Shown: piece after piece, positions 50,948-59,320 of the stretch
Numbering within the stretch: position 1 is the stretch's first letter
How the letters are laid out: every line of letters starts with the position of its first letter
Assembly (NCBI RefSeq): GCF_913773725.1
Contig: NZ_CAJYGK010000086.1
Location: 62,001 to 126,000, forward strand
Direction: 5' to 3'
Length of the DNA stretch: 64,000 bases
Source: an uncultured Aquabacterium sp.
Lineage (GTDB): Bacteria > Pseudomonadota > Gammaproteobacteria > Burkholderiales > Burkholderiaceae_C
The notes under the pieces: model-generated
What the model was told of the DNA's origin: nothing
Database searches by the model: none
Seen by the model: the letters and a program-made list of their open reading frames with translations, nothing else
Position numbers and translations under genes: made by a program

Positions 50948-53806
50948 ATGATCGACTCAGAAAACCGCCGCCGCCGGCGCGCCGTCCTGGCGCTGGGCGC
51001 GGGTGGCGGCGCCCTCGCCCTGCTGATGGGAGGCGCCGCGGCATTGCCGACCTCCGCCATCGAGCCCTTGATGGACGACTTGCCCGCCCTGTTGGTGCTG
51101 TTGCGCTTTCTGAGCATCATGCTGGCGTGCCTGACGGTGACGACTGCCTGGTACGCATTGCGGCGAGAGCGCTCGGACATGGCAGGCCTGATGCTCGCGG
51201 GCTTCACGCCGGTGGCCGGCGCGCTGTTCCTGCTGACCCTGAGTCCCCTCGGCCTGCTGCCCTGGTTGCCCTTCAGCCCGCACGTCGACGGCTTCCTCCG
51301 TGTCACGGGGCGCGCCGCAGAGGTGCTGACGCTGCTGGCCGTGGCGGCCCGCATCGGCCTGCCGCTGAGCCGGCGCGCCGCGCTCGCGACAGGCGGGTTG
51401 GTGCTGCTGTCCGTCGTCGCGCTGAGCGCTGCCCTGGCCCATGAAACCCAGCCAGAGCCGGCCTTGCTGCTCTTCACACTCGGATGGTTGCTCTTCGGCC
51501 TCAATGCGGTCGCGGGCGTCACCCATGTCTGGCGCTACCTGCGGTCGCACGAAACCCGCCACCGCTGCTTTGCGGCCGCCTGCATCTTCGCTGGTCTGGC
51601 CGAAGTGGCGCTCCTCTCGCACGCAGAGGGCGTGGTCCGGTTGCTGGCCGAGGTCAGCCGCGTCTTCGCCTTCGTCATGGTCTACCGGGGGGTGTTCACC
51701 GCCAGCGTGGCCGCGCCCTACGCCCGGCTCGAGCAGTCCGAAGCCACCATCCAGCGTCAGCAGGAGCAGCTCAACACCCTGTTTCGCAATGTGCCAGTGG
51801 GGCTGGCGCAGCTGGACCGGGAACTGCGCTACCGCTACGTCAACCCGACCCTGGCCCACCACCTGCACGCCGTGCCGGAACAGCTGACCGACACCCACTG
51901 GCGGGCCGCGCTGCCCCCCCAGTGGCAGCAACCCGTCGGCGCACATCTGCACGAGACCCTGGAGGGCAAACGCACCGAGTTCGAGTTCGAGTATGGCGGC
52001 GAAGAGGGTGACCCGCGTCATGCCAACGCCATCATGGTGCCCGAGCGGGCCGACAACGGGGCCATCGAAGGCGTGCTGGCCATTTTCACCGACCAGACAG
52101 AACGGGAGCGAGCCCGTCGCCAGCTGGCGGAATCCGTGCGAGAGGTCTCCGAGTTGAAGGCCGCGCTGGACGCCCATGCCATTGTGGCCGTCACCGACGC
52201 AAACGGCGTGATCACCCGCGTGAACGACAAGTTCTGCATCATCTCGAAGTACCGCCGAAGCGAGCTGCTGGGCAGCACGCACCGCATCATCAACTCGGGG
52301 CACCATCCCGCCTCGTTCTTCGACAACCTCTGGAAGACCATCAGCTCCGGCATGGTCTGGACAGGTGAGATCTGCAACCGCGCGAAGGACGGCTCGCTGT
52401 ACTGGGTCTACACAACCATCGTGCCGTTCGTGGGCGAGGAAGGCATACCGGTCCAGTACATCTCGATCCGGGCCGACATCACGGAGCGCAAGCGGGCGGA
52501 GCAGGAAGCACAGCACATGGCCCTGTACGACGCGCTGACCGGCCTGCCCAACCGGCGCCTGATGGGCGACCGGCTGCGGGATGCGATCTCAGCGTCGCAA
52601 CGATCCGGCCAGCATGGGGCCTTGCTGCTGCTGGACCTGGACAACTTCAAGCAGATCAACGACACGCTGGGGCACGACCAGGGAGATGCCCTGCTGCAGC
52701 AGGTCGGAGACCGCCTGCTGTTCAGCGTGCGCCAGGCCGACACCGTGGCCCGCATGGGCGGAGACGAGTTCGTGATCGTGCTGTCCGATCTGGGCAAGGG
52801 GGTGCGCGAGTCGGCCCTCGGGGTCGAGGCGGTCAGCGAGAAGATCCGCACTGAACTGGCTGCACCTTTCCAGCTCGATGGCCTCACGGTGAACGTGACC
52901 GGCAGCCTGGGTGCGGTCCTGTTCCGTGGGCAGGACGAGCGGGAAGACAAGCTGCTCAAGCGCGCCGACATGGCGCTCTACCGTGCGAAGGCTCAGGGCC
53001 GCAACCGCCTGAGCCTGTTTGACCCCGCCCTGGAAGCGGCGGTGCTGTCACAGGCCAGCATGCTGCAGGACCTGCGCCAGGCGCTGCCACGAGGGCAACT
53101 GGCCCTGCACGCTCAGCCCATCGTGGACCAGACGGGCCGTGTGCGCAGCCAGGAGATGCTGTTGCGCTGGCATCACCCCTCGCGCGGCATCGTTCCCCCG
53201 ACCCAGTTCATTCCGCTCGCGGAGCAGCATGGCCTGATCCTCGACATCGGCAACTGGGTACTGCAGCAGACCTGTGCCCTGCTGGCCGACTGGCAGTGCG
53301 ATCCGTCGCGCTGTCGCTGGACCGCGGCGGTCAACGTCAGCGTGCGGCAGTTGCGCGATGCCGGCTTCGTGGACAGCGTGCGCCAGGCACTGCAGGAAAC
53401 TGGCGCGCCCGCCCATCGTCTGAGGCTGGAGCTGACGGAAAGCACCCTGCTCACCGATGTCGACGAGACGATTGCCAAGATGGCCGAGCTGCGGGCCATG
53501 GGCGTGCACTTTGCGCTGGACGACTTCGGGACCGGCTACTCCTCGCTGAGCTACCTGCGCCGCCTGCCCCTCGATGAACTCAAGATCGACCGCAGCTTCG
53601 TGGCCGACGTGACGGACGACCCGAACGATGGCGTGATCGCCCGCACCATCATCTCGCTGGCGAACAGCCTGGGTCTGAGTGCGGTGGCCGAAGGGGTGGA
53701 AACAGCCGAACAGTTCGCCTTCCTGAAGGCCCTGGGCTGCGATGCCTTCCAGGGCTACTACTTCGGCCGCCCCGAGCCGGTCCTGTCCGCCGAGGCGACC
53801 GCCTGA
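50948..53806 (+). CDS. Membrane GGDEF-EAL cyclic-di-GMP enzyme with PAS domains
   Basis: A 952-residue protein. The N-terminal ~250 residues form seven or eight helices of the MASE3 kind (RVFAFVMVYRGVFTASVAAPY). Two PAS domains follow. The GGDEF domain has an intact active site at 604-608 (RMGGDEFVIVL) and an RxxD inhibitory-site motif just before it (RQAD). The EAL domain has EMLLRW from E736 in place of EALLRW, plus DDFGTGYSSLSYL, LKIDRSF and AEGVETAEQF, so it is probably active. It is divergent from the MHYT kinase; the two loci could make and break the same messenger. Confidence 0.93.
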   Translation: MIDSENRRRRRAVLALGAGGGALALLMGGAAALPTSAIEPLMDDLPALLVLLRFLSIMLACLTVTTAWYALRRERSDMAGLMLAGFTPVAGALFLLTLSPLGLLPWLPFSPHVDGFLRVTGRAAEVLTLLAVAARIGLPLSRRAALATGGLVLLSVVALSAALAHETQPEPALLLFTLGWLLFGLNAVAGVTHVWRYLRSHETRHRCFAAACIFAGLAEVALLSHAEGVVRLLAEVSRVFAFVMVYRGVFTASVAAPYARLEQSEATIQRQQEQLNTLFRNVPVGLAQLDRELRYRYVNPTLAHHLHAVPEQLTDTHWRAALPPQWQQPVGAHLHETLEGKRTEFEFEYGGEEGDPRHANAIMVPERADNGAIEGVLAIFTDQTERERARRQLAESVREVSELKAALDAHAIVAVTDANGVITRVNDKFCIISKYRRSELLGSTHRIINSGHHPASFFDNLWKTISSGMVWTGEICNRAKDGSLYWVYTTIVPFVGEEGIPVQYISIRADITERKRAEQEAQHMALYDALTGLPNRRLMGDRLRDAISASQRSGQHGALLLLDLDNFKQINDTLGHDQGDALLQQVGDRLLFSVRQADTVARMGGDEFVIVLSDLGKGVRESALGVEAVSEKIRTELAAPFQLDGLTVNVTGSLGAVLFRGQDEREDKLLKRADMALYRAKAQGRNRLSLFDPALEAAVLSQASMLQDLRQALPRGQLALHAQPIVDQTGRVRSQEMLLRWHHPSRGIVPPTQFIPLAEQHGLILDIGNWVLQQTCALLADWQCDPSRCRWTAAVNVSVRQLRDAGFVDSVRQALQETGAPAHRLRLELTESTLLTDVDETIAKMAELRAMGVHFALDDFGTGYSSLSYLRRLPLDELKIDRSFVADVTDDPNDGVIARTIISLANSLGLSAVAEGVETAEQFAFLKALGCDAFQGYYFGRPEPVLSAEATA

Positions 53807-53809
53807 GCC

Positions 53810-54064
53810 TCAACCGCCTGTCACGGGCGGGAAAAAGGCCACTTCGGCGCCCTCGGCCACCGGCTGGCTGTCGTCACAGAGTTCATGGTTGCACGACGAA
53901 CGGATGCCGGCCGTCAAGACCAGAGACTCGGCGTGCAAGGGGCTGCGTGCCATCAAGGCAAGCCGGACACCGCCCACGGTCGGGTGCGCCAGTTCGTGCA
54001 GGGCCACGGTGTCGTGCTCGCCCAGCTTTTCGCGCAACGAAGCGAAGTATCGGATGGTGATCAT
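53810..54064 (-). CDS. moaD: Molybdopterin synthase small subunit MoaD
   Basis: An 84-residue ubiquitin-fold protein starting MITIRYFASLREKLG and ending PPVTGG, with the terminal di-glycine that is thiocarboxylated to donate sulfur for molybdopterin. It completes a minus-strand unit moaA-narX-moaD, 24 bp after narX, and supplies cofactor for the nitrate reductase. It ends 3 bp from the convergent GGDEF-EAL gene. moaE is not in the window. Confidence 0.92.
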   Translation of the reverse strand: MITIRYFASLREKLGEHDTVALHELAHPTVGGVRLALMARSPLHAESLVLTAGIRSSCNHELCDDSQPVAEGAEVAFFPPVTGG

Positions 54065-54088
54065 GGGTGAAAGATAAGGGTTGGGGGC

Positions 54089-56059
54089 TCAGAAGGCCTG
54101 CCTCAGGCTCAGGACCACCCGCGTGCCTTCCTGACCGGACTGCACCGCCAGGCCGGCACCGATGCGATCGGCTCGCTCGCGCATGATGCTGATGCCCACA
54201 TGGGTGGAATCCGGGGCGGCCTGGTCCACGTCGAAGCCATGGCCATCGTCGCGCACGGTGATCTGCCAGTTCGGCTGGGCCACGACGTCGAGCCAGACCT
54301 CCGTGGCGCCCGCGTGCTTGCGCACGTTCGACAACGCCTCCTGCACGATGTGCAGAACCTGGATCTGCACATCGGCCGGCAGTGGCACGCCATCGTCCTC
54401 ATAGCTGAAATGGGTGCGCAATCCCGCCTGGATCTCGAACTTGGACAGGGTTTCACGCAGAGCCATATCGAGTCGCCCGCTGTCGGTCCGCACCCGGAAG
54501 TGCAGCAGCAGTTCACGGACGTCACTGTAGCTTTCCTTGATGCCCGCATCCAGCTCGGCCAGGGTCTGGGCGATGGCGGCATCGTCCCGCCGCGCCATCG
54601 CCGTGCGCAGCAGCCCCATCTGGATCTTCAGAAAGGCCAGCGACTGCGCAATCGAGTCGTGCAACTCCTGCGCCAGCAGCTTGCGCTCGCTGGCCACGGC
54701 CGACTCACGATCGAGTGCGGCCATGCGCAGGCTTTCCATGGCACCGGCCAGGTGACTGCCCAGCGCCTCGAAGAGGTGGTGGTCCTCGCTGCCCAGGGCC
54801 ACGTCCTGCCGGTAGAACAGCTCGATCTCGCCCAGCAGCCGATGCTGCAGGTTCAGGGGAATGGTCACCAGGGTGGTGTAGCCCTCGTCGGCACAACGGC
54901 GCTTGAGCTTGGCAGCCTCCGGATCCCGCAGCCCGCCTTCGGTCAGGATGGGGATGACGCGGACACGGGCCGTCACACCGGGCTGCGGCCGCTCGCCGCA
55001 GAAGCAGGCGCCCGTCAGCACGCACTGCTCCTCCTCGGTCAGGATGCGGGGAAGGCTGTCGCTTGCCAGCAGCATGTAGCGGTCGTTGGCCTCATCAGAC
55101 CAGCGAATGGCCACGGCGTCGGCTCCGGCAATCGCACGCATTTTGCGCGCGAAGCCCTCGCCCAGGGCGCGCAGGGTGTCGGCCGAAGCCACAAAGGTCG
55201 ACACGTCGTAGAGCGCCTGCAGTCGGGCCTGCTCGGCCCGCAGCTTGCGCGTCTTCTCGGTCACTTTGGCTTCCAGATCGCCATACGAGGCGGCCAGGCG
55301 CTCGGTCATGCGGTTGAAGCCCAGTGCCAGCTCACCGAGTTCGTCGGCCGCTCCCGGCGGCACCCGCACCGCGAAATCACCCTGCTCCACGCGCTGCAGT
55401 GCGCTGCGCAGGTTGGCCACCGGCTCCAGCACCACCACATGGCTCGCATACAGAATGGCCAGGGCGCTGAGCACCGCCAGAATCATCATGACGAGCTGGA
55501 AGGTGTGAAGGGCCACCGTCCGGGTTTCCAGCCGCTGCTCGATGGCGGACACCAGGGTGTCGACCTCACCGACAAACGGCTCCACCGCGAGGGTGCCCGG
55601 CGCGGGCCCTTCATCGAGCTGCTGGACGACCTGCGCCCGCAAGGCTCCCCAGCTGCGCTGGACACGCACCAGGTGCTCACGCACCTCGGCACTCCCCGGG
55701 ACGGTCAGGGGGCGTTGCGGGTCGCCCTCCAGCAACAGGGCCAGACTGCCATCCAGCTGGGCCAGGCTGTCGCGCACCCGTGCAGCAGCATCGCCGGGCA
55801 CCCCCGCCTGCTGCTCGCGCAGGCTCAGCGCCATCTGGTAGGAGCGCATGCGCATGCGCCCAGCCTCATTGATGGCCGCCGCCCCCCCTTCGAGCTGCCA
55901 GGTGACCCACATCGACAGCCCAACGGTGAAGAGGGCCACCCCCAGGAACACCGCGCCGATGGCCGCCAGCTTGCGGGCCAGCGTCAGGCCGGTGGTCTGC
56001 GAGAGGCTGGACGACTCGGCGGCGGCGCGGGCAGCAGGGTCATGAGAGGAAATCGCCAT
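54089..56059 (-). CDS. narX: Nitrate/nitrite sensor histidine kinase NarX
   Basis: A 656-residue membrane kinase. Two membrane helices (~31-55 and ~215-240) bracket a periplasmic domain with the nitrate-binding P-box INEAGRMRMRSYQMAL (from residue 63). HAMP, a cysteine-containing GAF-like central module (CVLTGACFCGE) and a HisKA_3/HATPase core (LLAQELHDSIAQSLAFLKIQ; VRDDGHGFDV) follow. It senses nitrate and phosphorylates NarL, encoded divergently. ATG 56059 lies 16 bp after moaA. Confidence 0.94.
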   Translation of the reverse strand: MAISSHDPAARAAAESSSLSQTTGLTLARKLAAIGAVFLGVALFTVGLSMWVTWQLEGGAAAINEAGRMRMRSYQMALSLREQQAGVPGDAAARVRDSLAQLDGSLALLLEGDPQRPLTVPGSAEVREHLVRVQRSWGALRAQVVQQLDEGPAPGTLAVEPFVGEVDTLVSAIEQRLETRTVALHTFQLVMMILAVLSALAILYASHVVVLEPVANLRSALQRVEQGDFAVRVPPGAADELGELALGFNRMTERLAASYGDLEAKVTEKTRKLRAEQARLQALYDVSTFVASADTLRALGEGFARKMRAIAGADAVAIRWSDEANDRYMLLASDSLPRILTEEEQCVLTGACFCGERPQPGVTARVRVIPILTEGGLRDPEAAKLKRRCADEGYTTLVTIPLNLQHRLLGEIELFYRQDVALGSEDHHLFEALGSHLAGAMESLRMAALDRESAVASERKLLAQELHDSIAQSLAFLKIQMGLLRTAMARRDDAAIAQTLAELDAGIKESYSDVRELLLHFRVRTDSGRLDMALRETLSKFEIQAGLRTHFSYEDDGVPLPADVQIQVLHIVQEALSNVRKHAGATEVWLDVVAQPNWQITVRDDGHGFDVDQAAPDSTHVGISIMRERADRIGAGLAVQSGQEGTRVVLSLRQAF

Positions 56060-56075
56060 GAGGTCGGGTCGTGCG

Positions 56076-57065
56076 TCATCCACCCGTCTGCGCCATGAAA
56101 CGAACAATCTGTTCGGGGCGATCCCTGAACTCGTGCCGCTCGGGCTTGCGCGCCACCGCGTCGTGGATGGCCTCGCGCAGCGCGGTGTCGCTGGCACCGG
56201 CACGGAGCAGCCGGCCCAGGGGCACTTGGTCATTCTGCCCCAGGCAGAGGTAGAGCGTGCCATCGACCCCCAGGCGGACCCGGTTGCAAGTGGTGCAGAA
56301 GTGCTGGCTCATGGGCGTGATGACGCCAAAGCTCATGCCACTGACGGGGTCGAGCCAGTATCGGGCCGGTCCACCGCCCGCGCCGCGACCACCATGCAAC
56401 TGGGGCACCAGATCCCAGCGTCGCGCCAGCTCTTCGCCGAGGGCGGTCAGATCGCGCCCCGGTGTGGCCCGGCCCGTGTCGCCCACGGGCATGGGCTCGA
56501 TCAGGCGCAGGATCAGACCATGGCGTTGCGCATAGCGGACCATGTCCTCGATCTCGTGGTCGTTGACGCCCTGCTGCACGACCATGTTGAGCTTGATGGG
56601 CGCGAAACCCGCCTGCACCGCCGCGTCGATGCCGTGCAGCACCTCATCAAGGCAATCCCGTCCCGTGATGCGCGCCACACATCCGCGGTCCAGGCTGTCC
56701 AGGCTGATGTTGAGGCGATCCACGCCGGCGTCACGCAGTGAGCGGGCCATGCGGTCCAGCCGGGTCGCGTTCGTGGAGATCGACAGATCGATCAGGCCGG
56801 GCAAGGCCTTGAGCCCGGACGCCAGTTCTGTCACGCCGCGGCGCAGCAGCGGCTCGCCACCGGTCAGACGCACGCGCCGGACGCCCGCCTCGACGAACAG
56901 ACCAACCAGTCGCTGCATCTCGTCGAGACGCAACCAGTGCGCCGGCTCCTCGAAGCCTTTGAACGATTGCGGCAGGCAATAGGTGCAGCGCAGGTCACAA
57001 CGATCGGTGACCGAGACACGCAGGTAGTCGATCACACGGCCGAACGGGTCGATGAGGGCAGGCAT
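56076..57065 (-). CDS. moaA: GTP 3',8-cyclase MoaA (molybdenum cofactor biosynthesis)
   Basis: A 329-residue radical-SAM enzyme that starts molybdenum cofactor synthesis from GTP. The SAM cluster C23-x3-C27-x2-C30 is present (RCDLRCTYC). The GTP-side cluster CTTCNRVRLGVDGTLYLC keeps CxxC-x13-C, and the conserved C-terminal double glycine is present (AQTGG). It is the first gene of moaA-narX-moaD, divergent from narL over ~150 bp. ATG 57065 gives the normal MoaA start; the longer frame runs antisense to narL. Confidence 0.95.
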   Translation of the reverse strand: MPALIDPFGRVIDYLRVSVTDRCDLRCTYCLPQSFKGFEEPAHWLRLDEMQRLVGLFVEAGVRRVRLTGGEPLLRRGVTELASGLKALPGLIDLSISTNATRLDRMARSLRDAGVDRLNISLDSLDRGCVARITGRDCLDEVLHGIDAAVQAGFAPIKLNMVVQQGVNDHEIEDMVRYAQRHGLILRLIEPMPVGDTGRATPGRDLTALGEELARRWDLVPQLHGGRGAGGGPARYWLDPVSGMSFGVITPMSQHFCTTCNRVRLGVDGTLYLCLGQNDQVPLGRLLRAGASDTALREAIHDAVARKPERHEFRDRPEQIVRFMAQTGG

Positions 57066-57143
57066 GGCACAAAACGGGCTGGCAGCGCCAACGGTGGCAT
57101 GCCGCAGTCTAGGCAGAGGTCCGCGCCGTGCCCATCCTTCCGT

Positions 57144-57150
57144 AGGAGTA
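57144..57150 (-). promoter_or_regulatory. NarL heptamer in the moaA/narL divergent promoter
   Basis: On the minus strand TACTCCT matches the NarL heptamer TACYYMT exactly. It lies between moaA (57065) and narL (57214), where autoregulation by NarL would be expected. A single heptamer without a clear 7-2-7 partner is weak evidence. Confidence 0.4.
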
Positions 57151-57213
57151 GTTCCTGGATGAAGGCCTTCCGTGGCGGACAATCGCCGCTCCATCTCCAC
57201 TTCGCTGCAGACC

Positions 57214-57927
57214 ATGCCCATCCGCCTGCTGGTGGTCGACGACCACACCCTGTTCCGTCGCGGCCTGATCGCCCTGCTCGGCGCCGCCGACGACCTCACG
57301 GTGGTGGCCGAGGCCGGCGATGCCGGCGAGGCCCTGCGCCATGTGCAAGCCCACGCTCCCGACGTCGTGCTGCTGGACAACCACCTGCCCGGCGTGCACG
57401 GGGTCGACGCGCTGCCCCAGTTGCTGGCCCATGCGCCAGCACCGCGGGTGCTGATGCTCACTGTCAGCGAGGATGCGGATGACCTGGTCCACGCCCTGTC
57501 TCGCGGCGCCAGCGGCTACCTGCTCAAGACGGTGGACGGCGACGACCTGGTCGATGCGATCCGACGCGTGCACCGAGGCGAATCGGTGGTTTCACCCGAG
57601 ATGACCGTCAAGCTCGTGGCCGCCTACCGCCAGGCCACGCAGGCCGCCCAGACACCGCCTTCGGCAGGGGTTCCGGCCCCCGAGGCTGTCCTGCCGGAGC
57701 CCACCGACACCGATGCCGCCCCCCACCCGCTGGCCAAGCTCTCGCCACGCGAACGCGACATCCTGCGCGAGATCGCCCGCGGCGCCAGCAACAAGGAAAT
57801 CGGCCGCAAGCTCGACATTGCCGAGACCACGGTGAAGATCCACGTGCAGCACATCCTGCGCAAGCTGAACCTCACTTCGCGGGTGCAGGCCGCGGTGCTG
57901 GCCTCATCTGATCCAGATCAAACCTGA
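57214..57927 (+). CDS. narL: Nitrate/nitrite response regulator NarL
   Basis: A 237-residue LuxR-family regulator. The receiver has D9-D10 and phospho-acceptor D55 (VVLLDNHLPGVHG). A proline-rich linker (~145-175) leads to the DNA-binding domain LSPRERDILREIARGASNKE...DIAETTVKIHVQHILRKL. Divergence from narX and position directly before narK1 identify it. The GTG at 57172 would add 14 residues; ATG 57214 fits the family start. An FNR-type site overlaps its last codons. Confidence 0.93.
   Translation: MPIRLLVVDDHTLFRRGLIALLGAADDLTVVAEAGDAGEALRHVQAHAPDVVLLDNHLPGVHGVDALPQLLAHAPAPRVLMLTVSEDADDLVHALSRGASGYLLKTVDGDDLVDAIRRVHRGESVVSPEMTVKLVAAYRQATQAAQTPPSAGVPAPEAVLPEPTDTDAAPHPLAKLSPRERDILREIARGASNKEIGRKLDIAETTVKIHVQHILRKLNLTSRVQAAVLASSDPDQT
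57908..57921. promoter_or_regulatory. FNR/ANR box upstream of narK1
   Basis: CTGATCCAGATCAA matches TTGAT-N4-ATCAA with one mismatch. It overlaps the end of narL and lies ~113 bp before the narK1 start, so anaerobic induction of narK1-narK2-narG is likely. Confidence 0.65.
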
Positions 57928-58027
57928 CCGCCGGACTACGCCGATCGAACGACCCCACCTGATCCACAGAAGGATACCGACGCCCGCCTGATATTCCGAC
58001 ACTGCCGACATGGAAAAGGAGTCGACC

Positions 58028-59296
58028 ATGTCGAGCAGTAACAGGAGGGCCATCTCGGTTCTCGTCGTGAGCACGCTGGCTTTCACCGTGTGCTTCATGG
58101 TGTGGATGATGTTCGGGGTCATCGGGATCCCGCTGAAGAAGCAGCTGGGCCTGTCTGCCACGCAGTTCGGCCTGCTCACCGCCACGCCGGTGCTGACCGG
58201 CTCGCTGGTGCGTGTGCCACTGGGCATCTGGACCGACCGCTTCGGTGGCCGCATCGTGCTGTTCATCACGATGCTCGCCTGTGTCGTGCCGATCTGGCTG
58301 ATGGCCTATGCCACCGAGTACTGGCACTTCCTGGTGCTGGGCCTGTTCGTCGGTCTGGCCGGCGGCTCGTTCTCGGTCGGCACACCGTACGTGGCCCGCT
58401 GGTTCCCCAAGAACCAGCAAGGCTTCGCGATGGGCGTGTTCGGCGCCGGCAACTCGGGTGCCGCCGTTAACAAGTTCGTCGCGCCCGTCATCGTGGTGGC
58501 CCTGGGCTGGACGATGGTGCCGCAGGTGTACGCGGCCATCATGCTGGGCACGGCGCTGATCTTCTGGTTCGGCAGCGCTCACGACCCGGCCCACCTGGTG
58601 CCGCCGACCAAGGGGGGCTTTGCCGCCCAACTCAAGGCCCTGAAGGACCCGCGCGTGCTCAAGTACTGCCAGTACTACAGCATCGTGTTCGGCGGCTATG
58701 TGGGCCTGTCGCTGTGGATGGTGCAGTACTACGTCGGTGAATACGGGCTCGATCTGCGCGTCGCCGCCCTGCTGGCCGCGTGCTTCTCGCTGCCCGGCGG
58801 TGTGCTGCGCGCCATCGGCGGCTGGCTGTCCGACAAGCACGGCGCGCACAAGGTGACCTGGTGGGTGATGTGGGTGAGCTGGATCTGCCTGTTCCTGCTG
58901 AGCTACCCGCAGACCGACTTCACCATTCAGACCCTCAACGGCCCGCAGACCTTCCACATCGGCCTGAACGTCTACACCTTCACCGCGCTGATGTTCATCC
59001 TGGGCATTGCCTGGGCCTTCGGCAAGGCCAGCGTCTTCAAGTACATCAGCAACGACTACCCCCAGAACATCGGCGCCATCAGCGGCATCGTCGGGCTGGC
59101 CGGCGGCATGGGCGGCTTCATCCTGCCCATCCTCTTCGGCTATCTGCTTGACCTCACGGGCGTCCGCTCCAGCGCCTTCATGCTGCTCTACGGCGTGGTC
59201 TGGGTCTCGCTGATCTGGATGTACCTGACCGAAGTGCGCACCCGCGACGTGCTGGGTGGCGAACCGCAAGGCGCCGTTGCCGGCAGCCGCTCCTGA
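58028..59296 (+). CDS. narK1: Nitrate/nitrite transporter NarK1
   Basis: A 422-residue MFS protein with 12 helices and the nitrate/nitrite porter motifs (GLFVGLAGGSFSVGTPYVAR, GAGNSGAAVNKF, and GIVGLAGGMGGFILPI). NarK1-type proteins act as nitrate/proton symporters. ATG 58028 is preceded by AAGGAG at ideal spacing and is preferred to ATG 58010. The gene opens the nar operon, 24 bp upstream of narK2. Confidence 0.93.
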   Translation: MSSSNRRAISVLVVSTLAFTVCFMVWMMFGVIGIPLKKQLGLSATQFGLLTATPVLTGSLVRVPLGIWTDRFGGRIVLFITMLACVVPIWLMAYATEYWHFLVLGLFVGLAGGSFSVGTPYVARWFPKNQQGFAMGVFGAGNSGAAVNKFVAPVIVVALGWTMVPQVYAAIMLGTALIFWFGSAHDPAHLVPPTKGGFAAQLKALKDPRVLKYCQYYSIVFGGYVGLSLWMVQYYVGEYGLDLRVAALLAACFSLPGGVLRAIGGWLSDKHGAHKVTWWVMWVSWICLFLLSYPQTDFTIQTLNGPQTFHIGLNVYTFTALMFILGIAWAFGKASVFKYISNDYPQNIGAISGIVGLAGGMGGFILPILFGYLLDLTGVRSSAFMLLYGVVWVSLIWMYLTEVRTRDVLGGEPQGAVAGSRS

Positions 59297-59320
59297 TTTC
59301 TCCTGAACAAGGACCTCACC

